A DNA stretch of 34,558 nucleotides, from assembly GCA_021636625.1 (NCBI GenBank), contig JAJWLX010000032.1:1-34558 (forward strand). The letters are read 5' to 3'. Position numbers and translations under genes: made by a program. Under the pieces are notes generated by a model, which saw nothing but the letters and a program-made list of their open reading frames with translations, was not told where the DNA came from and made no database searches. Shown piece after piece: positions 7,815 to 15,769 of this stretch (position 1 is the first letter of the stretch; every line of letters starts with the position of its first letter). The stretch is from Prevotella sp. (GTDB lineage: Bacteria; Bacteroidota; Bacteroidia; Bacteroidales; Bacteroidaceae).

Positions 7815-7875
7815 CAAAAGTAACTAAAATATTTCTATCTTAGCTTGTTTTGCTCAATCTTTTTTTATATTTTTG
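7815..7875. promoter_or_regulatory. Divergent promoter region, carboxylesterase and mutarotase
   Basis: Minus strand: TACTTTTG at 7822-7815, about 75 bp before the esterase ATG. Plus strand: TATTTTTG at 7868-7875 with CTTGTTTTG at 7844-7852 as a loosely spaced -33 region, about 45 bp before the mutarotase ATG. The two promoters lie within 60 bp and could be coregulated. Confidence 0.5.
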
Positions 7876-7920
7876 CACTAAATAAACAAAACAACATATT
7901 ATTTAATCTTTAACCCCCTA

Positions 7921-8307
7921 ATGATTATGATGAAAGGTTATGAACAGAAGAAGTATCCTGTAGCCACCAAGCGCTACGTGCAGTGGCTGGAGCTGGAATC
8001 TGATGAAGAGGCTATCCGTGAATATCGCCGCCTGCATTCAGAGGGAGTGCAGTGGAAGGAGATACGTGACGGAATCCGACAGGTGGGAATCCTAGAGATG
8101 GAGATTTACATCTTCGGCAACCGACTGGTGATGGTTGTGGATGCTCTTGTAGATTTCGATTGGGACAAGTCAATGGCAGAGCTCGCCACCCTTCCTAGAC
8201 AGGCAGAGTGGGAGGAAGTGGTAGGCAAGTTCCAAAAATGCGGCAAGGGTGCTACGAGCGATGAGAAGTGGCACATGATGGAGCGCATCTTCTATCTTTA
8301 CGATTAA
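7921..8307 (+). CDS. L-rhamnose/L-fucose mutarotase family protein
   Basis: A 128-aa small protein of the RhaM (former DUF718) family, which interconverts anomers of L-rhamnose or related 6-deoxy sugars in the cytosol. Recognisable elements are KRYVQWLELE at the N-terminus, EYRRLHSEGVQWKEI containing the conserved His after a Tyr, the RQVGILEMEIYIFGNRLVMVVD strand pair, and the closing MERIFYLYD. The middle segment and the length resemble the fucose-type branch somewhat more than E. coli RhaM. No rhamnose or fucose catabolic gene is nearby, so it is isolated here. The first ATG (7921) is followed by in-frame Met at 7927 and 7930, so the start could shift by two or three residues. The 3' end is duplicated (8293-8328). 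Confidence 0.82.
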   Translation: MIMMKGYEQKKYPVATKRYVQWLELESDEEAIREYRRLHSEGVQWKEIRDGIRQVGILEMEIYIFGNRLVMVVDALVDFDWDKSMAELATLPRQAEWEEVVGKFQKCGKGATSDEKWHMMERIFYLYD

Positions 8308-8328
8308 AAGATGTATCTCTATGATTAA
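8293..8328 (+). repeat. Duplicated stop-codon segment of the mutarotase gene
   Basis: TATCTTTACGATTAA (8293-8307, ending at the stop) recurs as TATCTCTATGATTAA (8314-8328), with 13 of 15 matches and a 21-bp period, so both copies are in the same frame and both end in TAA. Confidence 0.75.
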
Positions 8329-8341
8329 GCACTCGGATAAT

Positions 8342-8377
8342 CTTTGGAGGGAAGAATTATATTCCTTCCCTCCAAAG
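8342..8377. terminator. Stem-loop overlapping the 3' end of the ATPase gene
   Basis: CTTTGGAGGGAAG...AAT pairs with ATT...CCTTCCCTCCAAAG across a three-base loop with one bulged base. It is followed by TCTTTT on the plus strand, so it fits a terminator for the mutarotase. The minus-strand ATPase stop codon (8359-8357) lies in the loop, and the gene's last five sense codons form one arm. Confidence 0.65.
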
Positions 8378-9493
8378 TCTTTTAAAGAAATCCAAAACAT
8401 AGATACATTCGATATCACCTATCTTCCGGTTTATCGGGTCGAGCGATACAATCATCTGTCGGCTTTCCGGGTAATCAGATGCAAAAGTCTTGAGACCTTT
8501 CAGGTGTCTTGGCAATACTTCCTCAACAGATTTTATTTCAATGGCAACTCTGCCGTCACCTATCACGGCATCCACTTCTTGTCCTGTATAGGCTCGCCAA
8601 TAACTCAATTGTTCTGTACTTTCCTGGTAGGAAAGCCAGGCTCTTAACTCCTGTATTACCAAGTGTTCAAAGGCATGACCATACTCGGCAGTGCCCCTTA
8701 CCAGTTCCTTGCGATGTAGTAAGTGATTGGCAACACCTACATCAAAATAATAGAATCGGGGTGCTTGTACCAATCTGCGCTTCATCGTCTTGGTGTAGGC
8801 TGGAATACGAAAGCCTAAGAGTGTATCTTCCAGAATATCGAAATAGTTGCCTACGGTATTTGCGCTTACTCCACAATCCTGGGCGATGTTATTGAGGTTG
8901 ATGATCTCACCATCTGTCAGGGCTGCAACTTCTAGAAATCGCTGGAAAGAGTTGAGGTTTCTCACCAAAGCTTCTTCCTTGATTTCTTCTTTCAGATAAA
9001 CATCAATATATGCTGAAAGACGTCGATGCGGATTCTTTGCCAGGTAATGTGGGGGCAACATTCCATAATTGATGGCTCGTTGGAGATTGAAGTCCGGAAT
9101 CTCGGCACTAACGAATGGAAAGAGGTAAACCGGATAAGCTCTTCCGCCTAAGGTGTTGTAACCCTTTCGCTTCAGTTTTCGGGCACTGGATCCGCATAGG
9201 ATAAATACGATTCCTTTTTCCGACATCAGACGATGTACTTCGTTGAGTAGTTCAGGCACTTCCGGTATTTCGTCTATGATGACCAATGTTCCCGTCTCTT
9301 TATCTGAAAGCATCTCGTAGAGCAGGGAAGGACGGCGTTTGAATCGTCCTTTGATGGTAGTATCTAATAGGTCAATATAGATACAGTCGGGAAAAGTCTG
9401 GCGCAAGAAAGTGCTTTTTCCAGTTTGTCTAGCTCCAAACAGAAAAATGCTATCTTCTAAATCATTGTCAATATGGCATATACGTTTAATCAT
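8357..9493 (-). CDS. AAA_14/DUF4143 ATP-binding protein
   Basis: A 378-aa cytosolic ATPase of the two-domain AAA_14 plus DUF4143 type, very common and mobile in Bacteroidetes and of unknown function. Walker A is GARQTGKS (residues 20-27), Walker B is VIIDEIPE (Asp74-Glu75), and a sensor-like ILCGSSARKLK follows. The C-terminal DUF4143 part contains YYFDVGVANHLL, GHAFEHLVIQEL and a restriction-endonuclease-like core EVDAVIG...VAIEIKS. All key residues are present and the length is normal, so it looks intact. The promoter-like TATCTTTG at 9584-9577 is followed by two tandem palindromes in the leader (9575-9515), a likely autoregulatory site. Related palindromes occur at three other places in the window without an ATPase gene. 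Its job may be plasmid or phage conflict, but that is not shown. Confidence 0.9.
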   Translation of the reverse strand: MIKRICHIDNDLEDSIFLFGARQTGKSTFLRQTFPDCIYIDLLDTTIKGRFKRRPSLLYEMLSDKETGTLVIIDEIPEVPELLNEVHRLMSEKGIVFILCGSSARKLKRKGYNTLGGRAYPVYLFPFVSAEIPDFNLQRAINYGMLPPHYLAKNPHRRLSAYIDVYLKEEIKEEALVRNLNSFQRFLEVAALTDGEIINLNNIAQDCGVSANTVGNYFDILEDTLLGFRIPAYTKTMKRRLVQAPRFYYFDVGVANHLLHRKELVRGTAEYGHAFEHLVIQELRAWLSYQESTEQLSYWRAYTGQEVDAVIGDGRVAIEIKSVEEVLPRHLKGLKTFASDYPESRQMIVSLDPINRKIGDIECIYVLDFFKRLWREGI

Positions 9494-9514
9494 AATAGCT
9501 CTTTTTATAAGTTT

Positions 9515-9575
9515 CTATTGCGGATTTTCGTAGATTATCCGCAATAGCGTTGCGGATTTTCATAGAATATCCGCA
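9515..9575 (-). promoter_or_regulatory. Tandem palindromes in the ATPase leader
   Basis: Palindrome 1 has perfect 11-bp arms CTATTGCGGAT (9515-9525) and ATCCGCAATAG (9537-9547). Palindrome 2 has 7-bp arms TGCGGAT (9551-9557) and ATCCGCA (9569-9575). Both have an 11-base centre, TTTCGTAGATT and TTTCATAGAAT. The period is 32 bp, close to three helical turns. The site starts right after the -7 box and so lies in the transcribed leader. Confidence 0.8.
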
Positions 9576-9576
9576 G

Positions 9577-9584
9577 CAAAGATA
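9577..9584 (-). promoter_or_regulatory. -7 box of the DUF4143 ATPase gene
   Basis: TATCTTTG on the minus strand, a full TAnnTTTG match, about 85 bp before the ATG and one base from the second palindrome. Confidence 0.6.
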
Positions 9585-9808
9585 CGATTATTTTAAGAAA
9601 CAGACAAGTTTTTTGGGGGGATATTTTTCTTTTTTCTTCTGTTTTCGGTCAATAATCTCTAAAAAGTAGTAGAAGTCTCGGTTTTTCTTCGTATCTTTGC
9701 CGCTGAATGCTGGGAATACGGACATCAACTGTTGGTAATGAGATGTTCTGATGGCAGCATCAATGATTGATAATGAAATATTAAATCATAAGATTAAAAC
9801 AGTAAAAT

Positions 9809-11845
9809 ATGAAGAAAAACCTAAATGATTTCAAGCGTCTCTTGCTGACGGCTTGCTGCACTTTGGTGCTTTCGTGTGGCTGGGCAACGGTCAATGAAAA
9901 ACCTTTTGTAATCCCTGAACTCAAGCAATGGAGCGGAGCAGAGGGAATGTTTACCCCATCGGGCAAATACGTGGTGAAGGGCGGAAAGAACGTCCAGGAG
10001 GTGGCGAAACTCTTTGCTGCCGATTATCATGACCTGGTGGGAAAACCGCTCACGCCTAAGACAGGGAAACCTTCTGCCGGCGACATTGTGCTGGTGCTCC
10101 AGTCTGATAGGAAATCAGCCCGACTGCTCGGCAAGGAAGGCTATCGCCTCACCATCGGCGACGTAACTACCATCACGGCTTCTTCGGTAGAAGGACTGGT
10201 ATGGGGTACCCGCACCGTGCTGCAGCTTTCTGAGCAGCAGCGCTCGGCTGGCTTCGTATTGCCTAAAGGCTCTACACAGGATACGCCTGCCTATGGGCTG
10301 CGCGGCTTCATGATGGATTGCGGAAGAAAGTTCATCCCGATGTCTTATCTGCGCTCGCTGGTCAAGATGATGTCTTATTACAAGATGAATACCCTGCAGA
10401 TTCATCTGAATGATAACGGATTCCGACAGTTTTTCGGTAATGATTGGGCAAAGACCCAGGCGGCTTTCCGCCTGGAATGCGACACCTATCCGGGACTCAC
10501 GGCGAAGGATGGCAGCTATTCCAAGGCTGAGTTCATCGAACTCCAGAAACTGGCAGAGCAGTATGGCGTCAACATCATCCCCGAGATAGATGTGCCTGCC
10601 CATTCGCTCGCCTTCACCCATTACAAGCCGGAGATAGGTTCCAAGGAATATGGCATGGATCATCTCGACCTCTTCAATCCCGAGACCTACAAGTTTGTGG
10701 ATGGTCTCTTCAAGGAGTATCTGGAGGGCAAGAATCCTGTGTTCCGAGGCAAGGTTGTGCACATCGGTACCGATGAATATTCCAACGCCAAGAAGGATGT
10801 GGTGGAGAAATTCCGCTATTTCACCGACCATTATATTAAATATGTGGAGTCGTTTGGCAAGCAGGCTGCCGTTTGGGGTGCGCTTACTCATGCCAAGGGC
10901 GACACCAAGGTGAAGTCAGAGAACGTGATGATGCATTGCTGGTACAATGGTTATGCTGACCCGAAGGAGATGAAGCGCCAGGGCTACAAACTGGTGAGCA
11001 TTCCTGACGGATTGGTTTACATCGTTCCGGCAGCGGGTTATTATTATGATTACCTGAATTGCCAGTATCTCTACGATTCATGGACTCCGGCACAGATTGG
11101 CAGCGAGAAGTTCGAGGAGAACGACCCTGCCATTCTCGGCGGAATGTTTGCCGTATGGAACGACCATGCGGGCAACGGCATTACGGTGAAGGATATTCAC
11201 GACCGTCTGTTTCCTGCCCTGCAGACGCTGTCGGCAAAGTGCTGGACGGGTGCTGCTACATCTTTCTCCTTTGAAGATTTTAATCGTCTTCGCCTTACGC
11301 TCAGTGAGGCTCCTGCGGTTAACGAGGCGGCACGCTGGCAGAAGGGCAAGCAGCTCAGAATAGAGACTTTGAACCCTGGTCAGACCACGGGCGAGAAGGA
11401 AGTGGGCTATGGCTATCGGGTGGAGTTCACCATCGAGGGAGCTGATGAGCCGAAGGGCACGGTGTTGTTCTCATCCGATAACGCCACGTTCTATCTTTCT
11501 GACCCTGAAAGCGGTCAGCTTGGTTTTGCCCGCGAGGGTTATCTCAACAAGTTCAACTACAGGGTAGAGAAGGGCAAGAAGGTAACTCTGGCGATTACGG
11601 GCGATAACAGGAAGACCTGTCTTTATGTGGATGGCAAGTTGCGCGAGGAGCTGGGTCCGGTTACTCTTTATGCGATGCTGCCGAAAGACCTGGCTACATT
11701 CCTGAAGAGTGATGCTACAGCCACTCAGCCTATCGTTTATAATCCTTCTGCCAAGATGCACTATCAGCGCACGCTGGTGTTCCCACTCCAGAAGGCTGGC
11801 GATTTCAAGAGCCGGATTACGGGAGTGAAGGTGGAGCAGGAGTAG
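9809..11845 (+). CDS. GH20 beta-N-acetylhexosaminidase, predicted lipoprotein
   Basis: A 678-aa glycoside hydrolase family 20 enzyme. It would remove terminal beta-linked GlcNAc/GalNAc from host or dietary glycans at the cell surface or in the periplasm. A signal peptide ends near LVLSC (Cys23), a plausible lipobox. Residues about 30-155 form the GH20b N-terminal domain. The TIM barrel starts at YGLRGFMMDCGRKF and includes IPEIDVPAH (about 257-265). The acid/base pair Asp322-Glu323 lies in HIGTDEYS, and WYNG and GGMFAVWND follow. Residues about 515-670 look like a concanavalin-type (LamG-like) domain, making the protein longer than single-domain enzymes. It stands alone after its own promoter; no susC/susD pair is adjacent. 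Confidence 0.93.
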   Translation: MKKNLNDFKRLLLTACCTLVLSCGWATVNEKPFVIPELKQWSGAEGMFTPSGKYVVKGGKNVQEVAKLFAADYHDLVGKPLTPKTGKPSAGDIVLVLQSDRKSARLLGKEGYRLTIGDVTTITASSVEGLVWGTRTVLQLSEQQRSAGFVLPKGSTQDTPAYGLRGFMMDCGRKFIPMSYLRSLVKMMSYYKMNTLQIHLNDNGFRQFFGNDWAKTQAAFRLECDTYPGLTAKDGSYSKAEFIELQKLAEQYGVNIIPEIDVPAHSLAFTHYKPEIGSKEYGMDHLDLFNPETYKFVDGLFKEYLEGKNPVFRGKVVHIGTDEYSNAKKDVVEKFRYFTDHYIKYVESFGKQAAVWGALTHAKGDTKVKSENVMMHCWYNGYADPKEMKRQGYKLVSIPDGLVYIVPAAGYYYDYLNCQYLYDSWTPAQIGSEKFEENDPAILGGMFAVWNDHAGNGITVKDIHDRLFPALQTLSAKCWTGAATSFSFEDFNRLRLTLSEAPAVNEAARWQKGKQLRIETLNPGQTTGEKEVGYGYRVEFTIEGADEPKGTVLFSSDNATFYLSDPESGQLGFAREGYLNKFNYRVEKGKKVTLAITGDNRKTCLYVDGKLREELGPVTLYAMLPKDLATFLKSDATATQPIVYNPSAKMHYQRTLVFPLQKAGDFKSRITGVKVEQE

Positions 11846-11864
11846 TCTATAAGTGCCCATAAAA

Positions 11865-11922
11865 GCCCCCTATTTATTTAATCAGGTGAAAACTTCGTTA
11901 AGATAGTTAAAAAATAGGGGGC
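11865..11922. terminator. Long-loop hairpin after the GH20 gene
   Basis: GCCCCCTATTT (11865-11875) and AAATAGGGGGC (11912-11922) are perfect complements separated by 36 bases. No T-run follows on either side, so it may be a Rho-independent-like stop of low efficiency, an RNA-stabilising 3' hairpin or a repeat. Confidence 0.5.
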
Positions 11923-12059
11923 GAGGAGTACAGCGTATTCAAAATTTTAGTAATTTCGCATCAATACTATCACAGAAAAACAGCTAGCTGTATCAACTAG
12001 ATGAGTAATAGCAGACAATACCAGATATTCTGGCGTATTTCTTCTAAATTCTAAACCTA

Positions 12060-13031
12060 ATGAAGAAATATTTCACTAAAAGCCTATGGCTTATTATTGC
12101 AGCCTTACTAGTAGTAAGTTGTAGTAAAGAGGATGGCGTGATGGATTCTTCATCACGAAGTGACAAACTGGAAGTTTGCTTCAGCTTCTTCGAGAAATCA
12201 ATCGCGGAGATAGAATCCAGAGCTGGTTCTGCTGACGGAACACCGGCAGAAACCCCATGGATTACCCGTGCAGATACCGAAGAGGGGAAGACACTGAGTG
12301 AGTGCAAGCAGATTACGGAGCTGGAAGTGGCTTTATTCCCCGAAGGAAAGGATACGGCGTATGTGGTAACCCAATTCTCTACAGACAAGGATTTCGGACA
12401 GGTGAAGCTGTATATGCCTAAAGGTAATTATAAGATGGTGGCTATCGCTGCCGCCACCAAAAATCCATCAAAAGACAACAAAGTCAGCATCAAGTCGGAA
12501 AAAGAAGTCGTCTTCCCTAAAAATGAGGTAACTGATATGTTTTACACTTACCAGAGTATCTTCGTAAAAGATGGAGAAGAGGCACAAAAACATGACTGCA
12601 CCTTGAAACGTGGAGTAACCGTATTGCAGTTGGATAGCCGGCAGGAACCTCGTCCGGACTATATCAAGGCTTTCAAATATCAGATTTCCGGCAACTGCGG
12701 TAATGTCTTCAATCCATCTACGGGGCATTGTCTCAAAGCAGAACCCCTGACCCGTACATACGACATTTCTGGCGATAAATACAAAGGTTCTACCCTGAGA
12801 TTCACCATCTATTTCTTTCTGGGAGATGATGATGTATCAGATATCAAGCTGACTACCCAGTCGGTCGATACATACGATAAAACAGTCAAAGACCTGTCGT
12901 TCGAGAATGTCCACATGGTACAGGGAAAGATGACCATCTATAAAGGACCGTTCCTCTCCACCCACTCTGCAGCCTCCTTCCTTATCGACTCCCCAACCAT
13001 CCCAGGTTCCGGCTTCAACATAGAATTTTAA
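12060..13031 (+). CDS. FimB/Mfa2-family-like lipoprotein
   Basis: A 323-aa predicted lipoprotein with a lipobox at VVSC (Cys21) followed by SKED. The mature part is beta-rich and shows features of the FimB/Mfa2 fimbrial anchor family of Bacteroidales: an early ITELEVALFPEGK strand, the YMPKGNYKMVAIAAATK segment, a conserved-looking LKRGVTVLQLDSR strand and a central YQISGNCGNVFNPSTG region. In the family these proteins anchor or regulate type V fimbriae at the outer membrane. No major fimbrillin gene is adjacent, so it may be an orphan or belong to another surface system. Its own promoter is weak by eye (TAATTTCG at 11951-11958, one mismatch). The family call is based on overall pattern and is less certain than most others here. 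Confidence 0.68.
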   Translation: MKKYFTKSLWLIIAALLVVSCSKEDGVMDSSSRSDKLEVCFSFFEKSIAEIESRAGSADGTPAETPWITRADTEEGKTLSECKQITELEVALFPEGKDTAYVVTQFSTDKDFGQVKLYMPKGNYKMVAIAAATKNPSKDNKVSIKSEKEVVFPKNEVTDMFYTYQSIFVKDGEEAQKHDCTLKRGVTVLQLDSRQEPRPDYIKAFKYQISGNCGNVFNPSTGHCLKAEPLTRTYDISGDKYKGSTLRFTIYFFLGDDDVSDIKLTTQSVDTYDKTVKDLSFENVHMVQGKMTIYKGPFLSTHSAASFLIDSPTIPGSGFNIEF

Positions 13032-13120
13032 TAAATCCGAATTCAATAAGGTTCTATAAGGATTTTGAATAAAAAAACAAAAAAGAAAGGGCAATCGGGT
13101 GGAGATTCGGAAAAAAGATA

Positions 13121-13128
13121 TAACTTTG
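13121..13128 (+). promoter_or_regulatory. -7 box of ribE
   Basis: TAACTTTG matches TAnnTTTG and lies 28 bp before ATG 13156. It rules out the in-frame GTG at 13099, which lies upstream of the expected transcript start. Confidence 0.5.
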
Positions 13129-13155
13129 CAGCAAAAATCAATAAAGACAAAGAAT

Positions 13156-13758
13156 ATGTTTAGCGGAATCGTAGAAGAAATGGCCACCGTAGTGGCGATT
13201 AAGCAGGATAAGGAGAATATCGACTTTACCCTGAAATGTTCGTTCGTAGATGAACTCGGCATTGATCAGAGTGTGGCGCACAATGGCGTGTGCCTCACCG
13301 TGGTGGAGATCAAGGATGGCGCCTATACCGTTACCGCCATGAAGGAAACCCTGGATAGAAGCAACCTGGGACTGCTGAAGGTAGGCGACAAGGTGAACGT
13401 GGAGCGCTCGATGATTATGAACGGCAGACTGGACGGACACATCGTGCAGGGACACGTGGATGAGACCGCCAGATGCATCAGTATGAAGGATGCTGACGGT
13501 TCTACCTACTTCACCTTCGAATATGAACTGAACAAGGAGATGGCGCGCAAGGGATATTTCACCGTAGATAAGGGCAGCGTAACAGTGAATGGCGTTTCGC
13601 TCACCGTATGCGAGCCTACCGACAACACCTTCACCGTAGCCATCATCCCTTACACCCGAGAGAACACCAACTTCTGCAACATCGAAGTAGGAACCGTGGT
13701 AAATATCGAGTTCGATATTCTCGGAAAATACATTGCAAGACTGAAGAGCTTCGAATAA
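13156..13758 (+). CDS. ribE: Riboflavin synthase, alpha subunit
   Basis: A 200-aa enzyme that dismutates two 6,7-dimethyl-8-ribityllumazine molecules into riboflavin and the pyrimidinedione, the last step of riboflavin synthesis in the cytosol. It shows the expected internal duplication: MFSGIVEEMATV...VAHNGVCLTVVE...NVERSM in the first lumazine-binding domain, then GHIVQGHVDET...VTVNGVSLTVCE...YTRENTNF in the second. The length is standard. ATG 13156 gives the canonical MFSGIVE start. It is a single-gene unit; no other rib gene and no FMN riboswitch is visible upstream. The stop region carries a 14-bp tandem duplication, and a strong terminator follows at 13798. Confidence 0.96.
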   Translation: MFSGIVEEMATVVAIKQDKENIDFTLKCSFVDELGIDQSVAHNGVCLTVVEIKDGAYTVTAMKETLDRSNLGLLKVGDKVNVERSMIMNGRLDGHIVQGHVDETARCISMKDADGSTYFTFEYELNKEMARKGYFTVDKGSVTVNGVSLTVCEPTDNTFTVAIIPYTRENTNFCNIEVGTVVNIEFDILGKYIARLKSFE

Positions 13759-13779
13759 CGAGCTTTGAATAACGAGCTT
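13746..13779 (+). repeat. 14-bp tandem duplication spanning the ribE stop codon
   Basis: GAGCTTCGAATAAC (13746-13759) is followed by GAGCTTTGAATAAC (13760-13773) and a third partial GAGCTT (13774-13779). Each full copy contains the GAATAA that ends the gene. Confidence 0.85.
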
Positions 13780-13797
13780 AAAACATAAAAAAGAAAT

Positions 13798-13834
13798 GAG
13801 GGTGTGTCATGGATTTATGACACATCCTCTTTTG
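13798..13834 (+). terminator. Intrinsic terminator after ribE
   Basis: GAGGGTGTGTCAT (13798-13810) pairs with ATGACACATCCTC (13817-13829) around GGATTT, followed by TTTT. There is one G-T pair in a 13-bp stem. Confidence 0.85.
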
Positions 13835-13914
13835 ATTTCTAGGAACTTTTGTGGAATCGTTTCTTCTTCATTTTTCTTTCATTCTTTCGTAACACGATAG
13901 CAATATCCTTTAAA

Positions 13915-13922
13915 TACCTTTG
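13915..13922 (+). promoter_or_regulatory. -7 box of pafA
   Basis: TACCTTTG matches TAnnTTTG, about 60 bp before the ATG. No clear -33 box at normal spacing. Confidence 0.5.
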
Positions 13923-13984
13923 CAGCGGTAAAAAGTATCACAGTTTTTAATAAGCAAAAAGAGTTAAGAAAGAATAGGAAAGAA

Positions 13985-15610
13985 ATGAATAAGGTATTTA
14001 GTTTTATTGCGATGGCATTCCTGGGATGCGGCTCTGTGGCTGCCCTGCAGGTGAATGCTTCTAACGTCCAGCGCCCCAAACTGGTAGTGGGCATTGTGGT
14101 TGACCAGATGCGATGGGATTATCTCTATCGCTATCAGAAACGCTATGGTGAAGGTGGATTCAAGCGACTGCTCAACGAGGGCTTCTCTTGCGAAAACACC
14201 CGTATTCCGTATGTTCCATCGGTTACCGCCATCGGTCATACTTGTCTCTATACAGGCAGTGTGCCTTCTATCCACGGAATCGCCGGAAACAATTTTGTGA
14301 AGAATGGCAAGAAGGTGTATTGCACGGATGATGAAACCGTGAAGCCGGTGGGCTCCAACAGCAAGGCGGGCTTGATGTCGCCTAGAAACCTCTGGGTTAC
14401 GACTCTCGGAGATGAGATGAAGATTGCATCCAACGGCAGAGCCAAGGTAGTGGGAGTGGCATTGAAAGACCGTGCTTCCATTCTTCCTGCAGGTCATAAT
14501 CCGAACGGTGCCTACTGGTTTGATGATGAGAGCGGAAAGTTTATCACCAGTTCTTATTATATGAACCAGTTGCCCAAGTGGGTGGACGCGTTCAATAACC
14601 AGCATCTGCCAGAGCGTTATCTCTCGGAAAAATGGAACACACTCTATCCTAAGAATACTTACATCGAAAGTACGGAAGATGAGAACGAGTATGAGGATGG
14701 AATCCGCAAGGGCGTGAAGGCTACGCTGCCGCTCAATCTCCCTGCCCTTTATAAGAAATATGGTTATGAAATCATCAGAAAGACTCCTTTCGGTAATTCG
14801 CTGACGATAGATTTGGCGAAGGCGGCGATAGACGGCGAGCAGTTGGGTGCAGATGATGAAACCGACTTGTTGGCAGTAAGCTGCTCCAGCACGGATTATA
14901 TCGGTCATCAGGTGGGAACTCATGCGGTAGAAACCGAGGATACGTATCTGCGACTTGACAAGGCGATAGCCGATTTCCTGTCTTATCTCGATGAGAAGGT
15001 GGGCAAGGGTAACTATCTGGTTTTTCTGAGCGCCGATCATGGAGCGATGAACAACGCCCGTTTCCTGCAAGACCGCCGTATTCCTGCGGGCAGCTGGGAT
15101 GGTGATGCGGTGGCTAAGAAGCTGAACCAGACTCTGGCTCAGGAGTATCCGAATGTGGGTGATCTGGTGAAGACAGTGATGAACTATCAGGTGTTCTTCA
15201 ATCGAAACATCATTAAGGAAAACAAGTTGGACTTCGTCAAAATCAAGCAGAGCGTGGTGGACGTGTTGAAGGAAGACAGTTGCGTGCAGTATGCCTGCGA
15301 TATGGAGAAGACGATGACCGAGAGCATTCCTGAGGATGTGAAGATGCGTATCGTGAATGGTTACAACCGTGAGCGAAGCGGTGATGTTGCCATCGTATTG
15401 AAGCCGAACTACTATGCCCACGGCATGAAGGGAACCGATCATGGTGAGTGGAATCCATACGACACCCACATTCCATTGGTTTTCATGGGTTGGGGAATCC
15501 AGCATGGTGCAACCACCAGGCAGACTTTCATGACCGATATTGTTCCAACCATCGCCGCCCTGCTTCATGTTCAGGCGCCAAATGGTTGTGTAGGTCAGCC
15601 GATATTCTAG
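13985..15610 (+). CDS. pafA: PafA-type alkaline phosphatase
   Basis: A 541-aa secreted phosphomonoesterase of the alkaline phosphatase superfamily. PafA enzymes release phosphate from many organic esters and are known for phosphate-insensitive activity in Bacteroidetes. The catalytic set is complete: Asp40 (VVDQMRWD), nucleophile Thr81 (PSVTAIGHT), Asn102, Lys161 and Arg163 (LKDRASI), Asp304/His308 (STDYIGH), Asp351/His352 (ADHGA) and His486 (TDHGEWN). The Asn/Lys/Arg trio is what separates PafA from phosphodiesterases of the superfamily. A hydrophobic signal peptide covers about residues 1-25. It has its own promoter and precedes the glycosyltransferase operon by 159 bp, where another TACCTTTG box lies. 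Confidence 0.95.
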   Translation: MNKVFSFIAMAFLGCGSVAALQVNASNVQRPKLVVGIVVDQMRWDYLYRYQKRYGEGGFKRLLNEGFSCENTRIPYVPSVTAIGHTCLYTGSVPSIHGIAGNNFVKNGKKVYCTDDETVKPVGSNSKAGLMSPRNLWVTTLGDEMKIASNGRAKVVGVALKDRASILPAGHNPNGAYWFDDESGKFITSSYYMNQLPKWVDAFNNQHLPERYLSEKWNTLYPKNTYIESTEDENEYEDGIRKGVKATLPLNLPALYKKYGYEIIRKTPFGNSLTIDLAKAAIDGEQLGADDETDLLAVSCSSTDYIGHQVGTHAVETEDTYLRLDKAIADFLSYLDEKVGKGNYLVFLSADHGAMNNARFLQDRRIPAGSWDGDAVAKKLNQTLAQEYPNVGDLVKTVMNYQVFFNRNIIKENKLDFVKIKQSVVDVLKEDSCVQYACDMEKTMTESIPEDVKMRIVNGYNRERSGDVAIVLKPNYYAHGMKGTDHGEWNPYDTHIPLVFMGWGIQHGATTRQTFMTDIVPTIAALLHVQAPNGCVGQPIF

Positions 15611-15669
15611 GCTTTATCATATTAACCCTATCTTCATTTTTCTCTAACATCTTTGAAATATGAATCTTA

Positions 15670-15677
15670 TACCTTTG
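15670..15677 (+). promoter_or_regulatory. -7 box of the glycosyltransferase operon
   Basis: TACCTTTG matches TAnnTTTG about 92 bp before the ATG at 15770. It suggests that the operon is expressed independently of pafA. Confidence 0.5.
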
Positions 15678-15769
15678 CACTCGGAAAGGGGCGATGGACA
15701 GCTTCGTGTAACATGCATCTGCCACTTTACCAGCTATATATTAGATGTTTTAAAGATGTATAAAGAAAA

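Larger units (their letters stand above)
9494..9808. other. 315-bp divergent intergenic region
   Basis: It holds the ATPase promoter and palindromes on the left. For the hexosaminidase on the right it holds a TATCTTTG box at 9692-9699 on the plus strand, about 110 bp before the ATG. Nothing else is recognised. Confidence 0.6.

Noticed and set aside
13099..13155. GTG start for riboflavin synthase
   Set aside because: It lies upstream of the promoter box at 13121; the canonical MFSGIVE start is ATG 13156.
13964..15568. A 534-codon open frame on the minus strand
   Set aside because: It lies fully antisense to pafA, whose catalytic residues are all in place. The antisense product is His- and Arg-rich with no domain, typical of the complement of a real gene.
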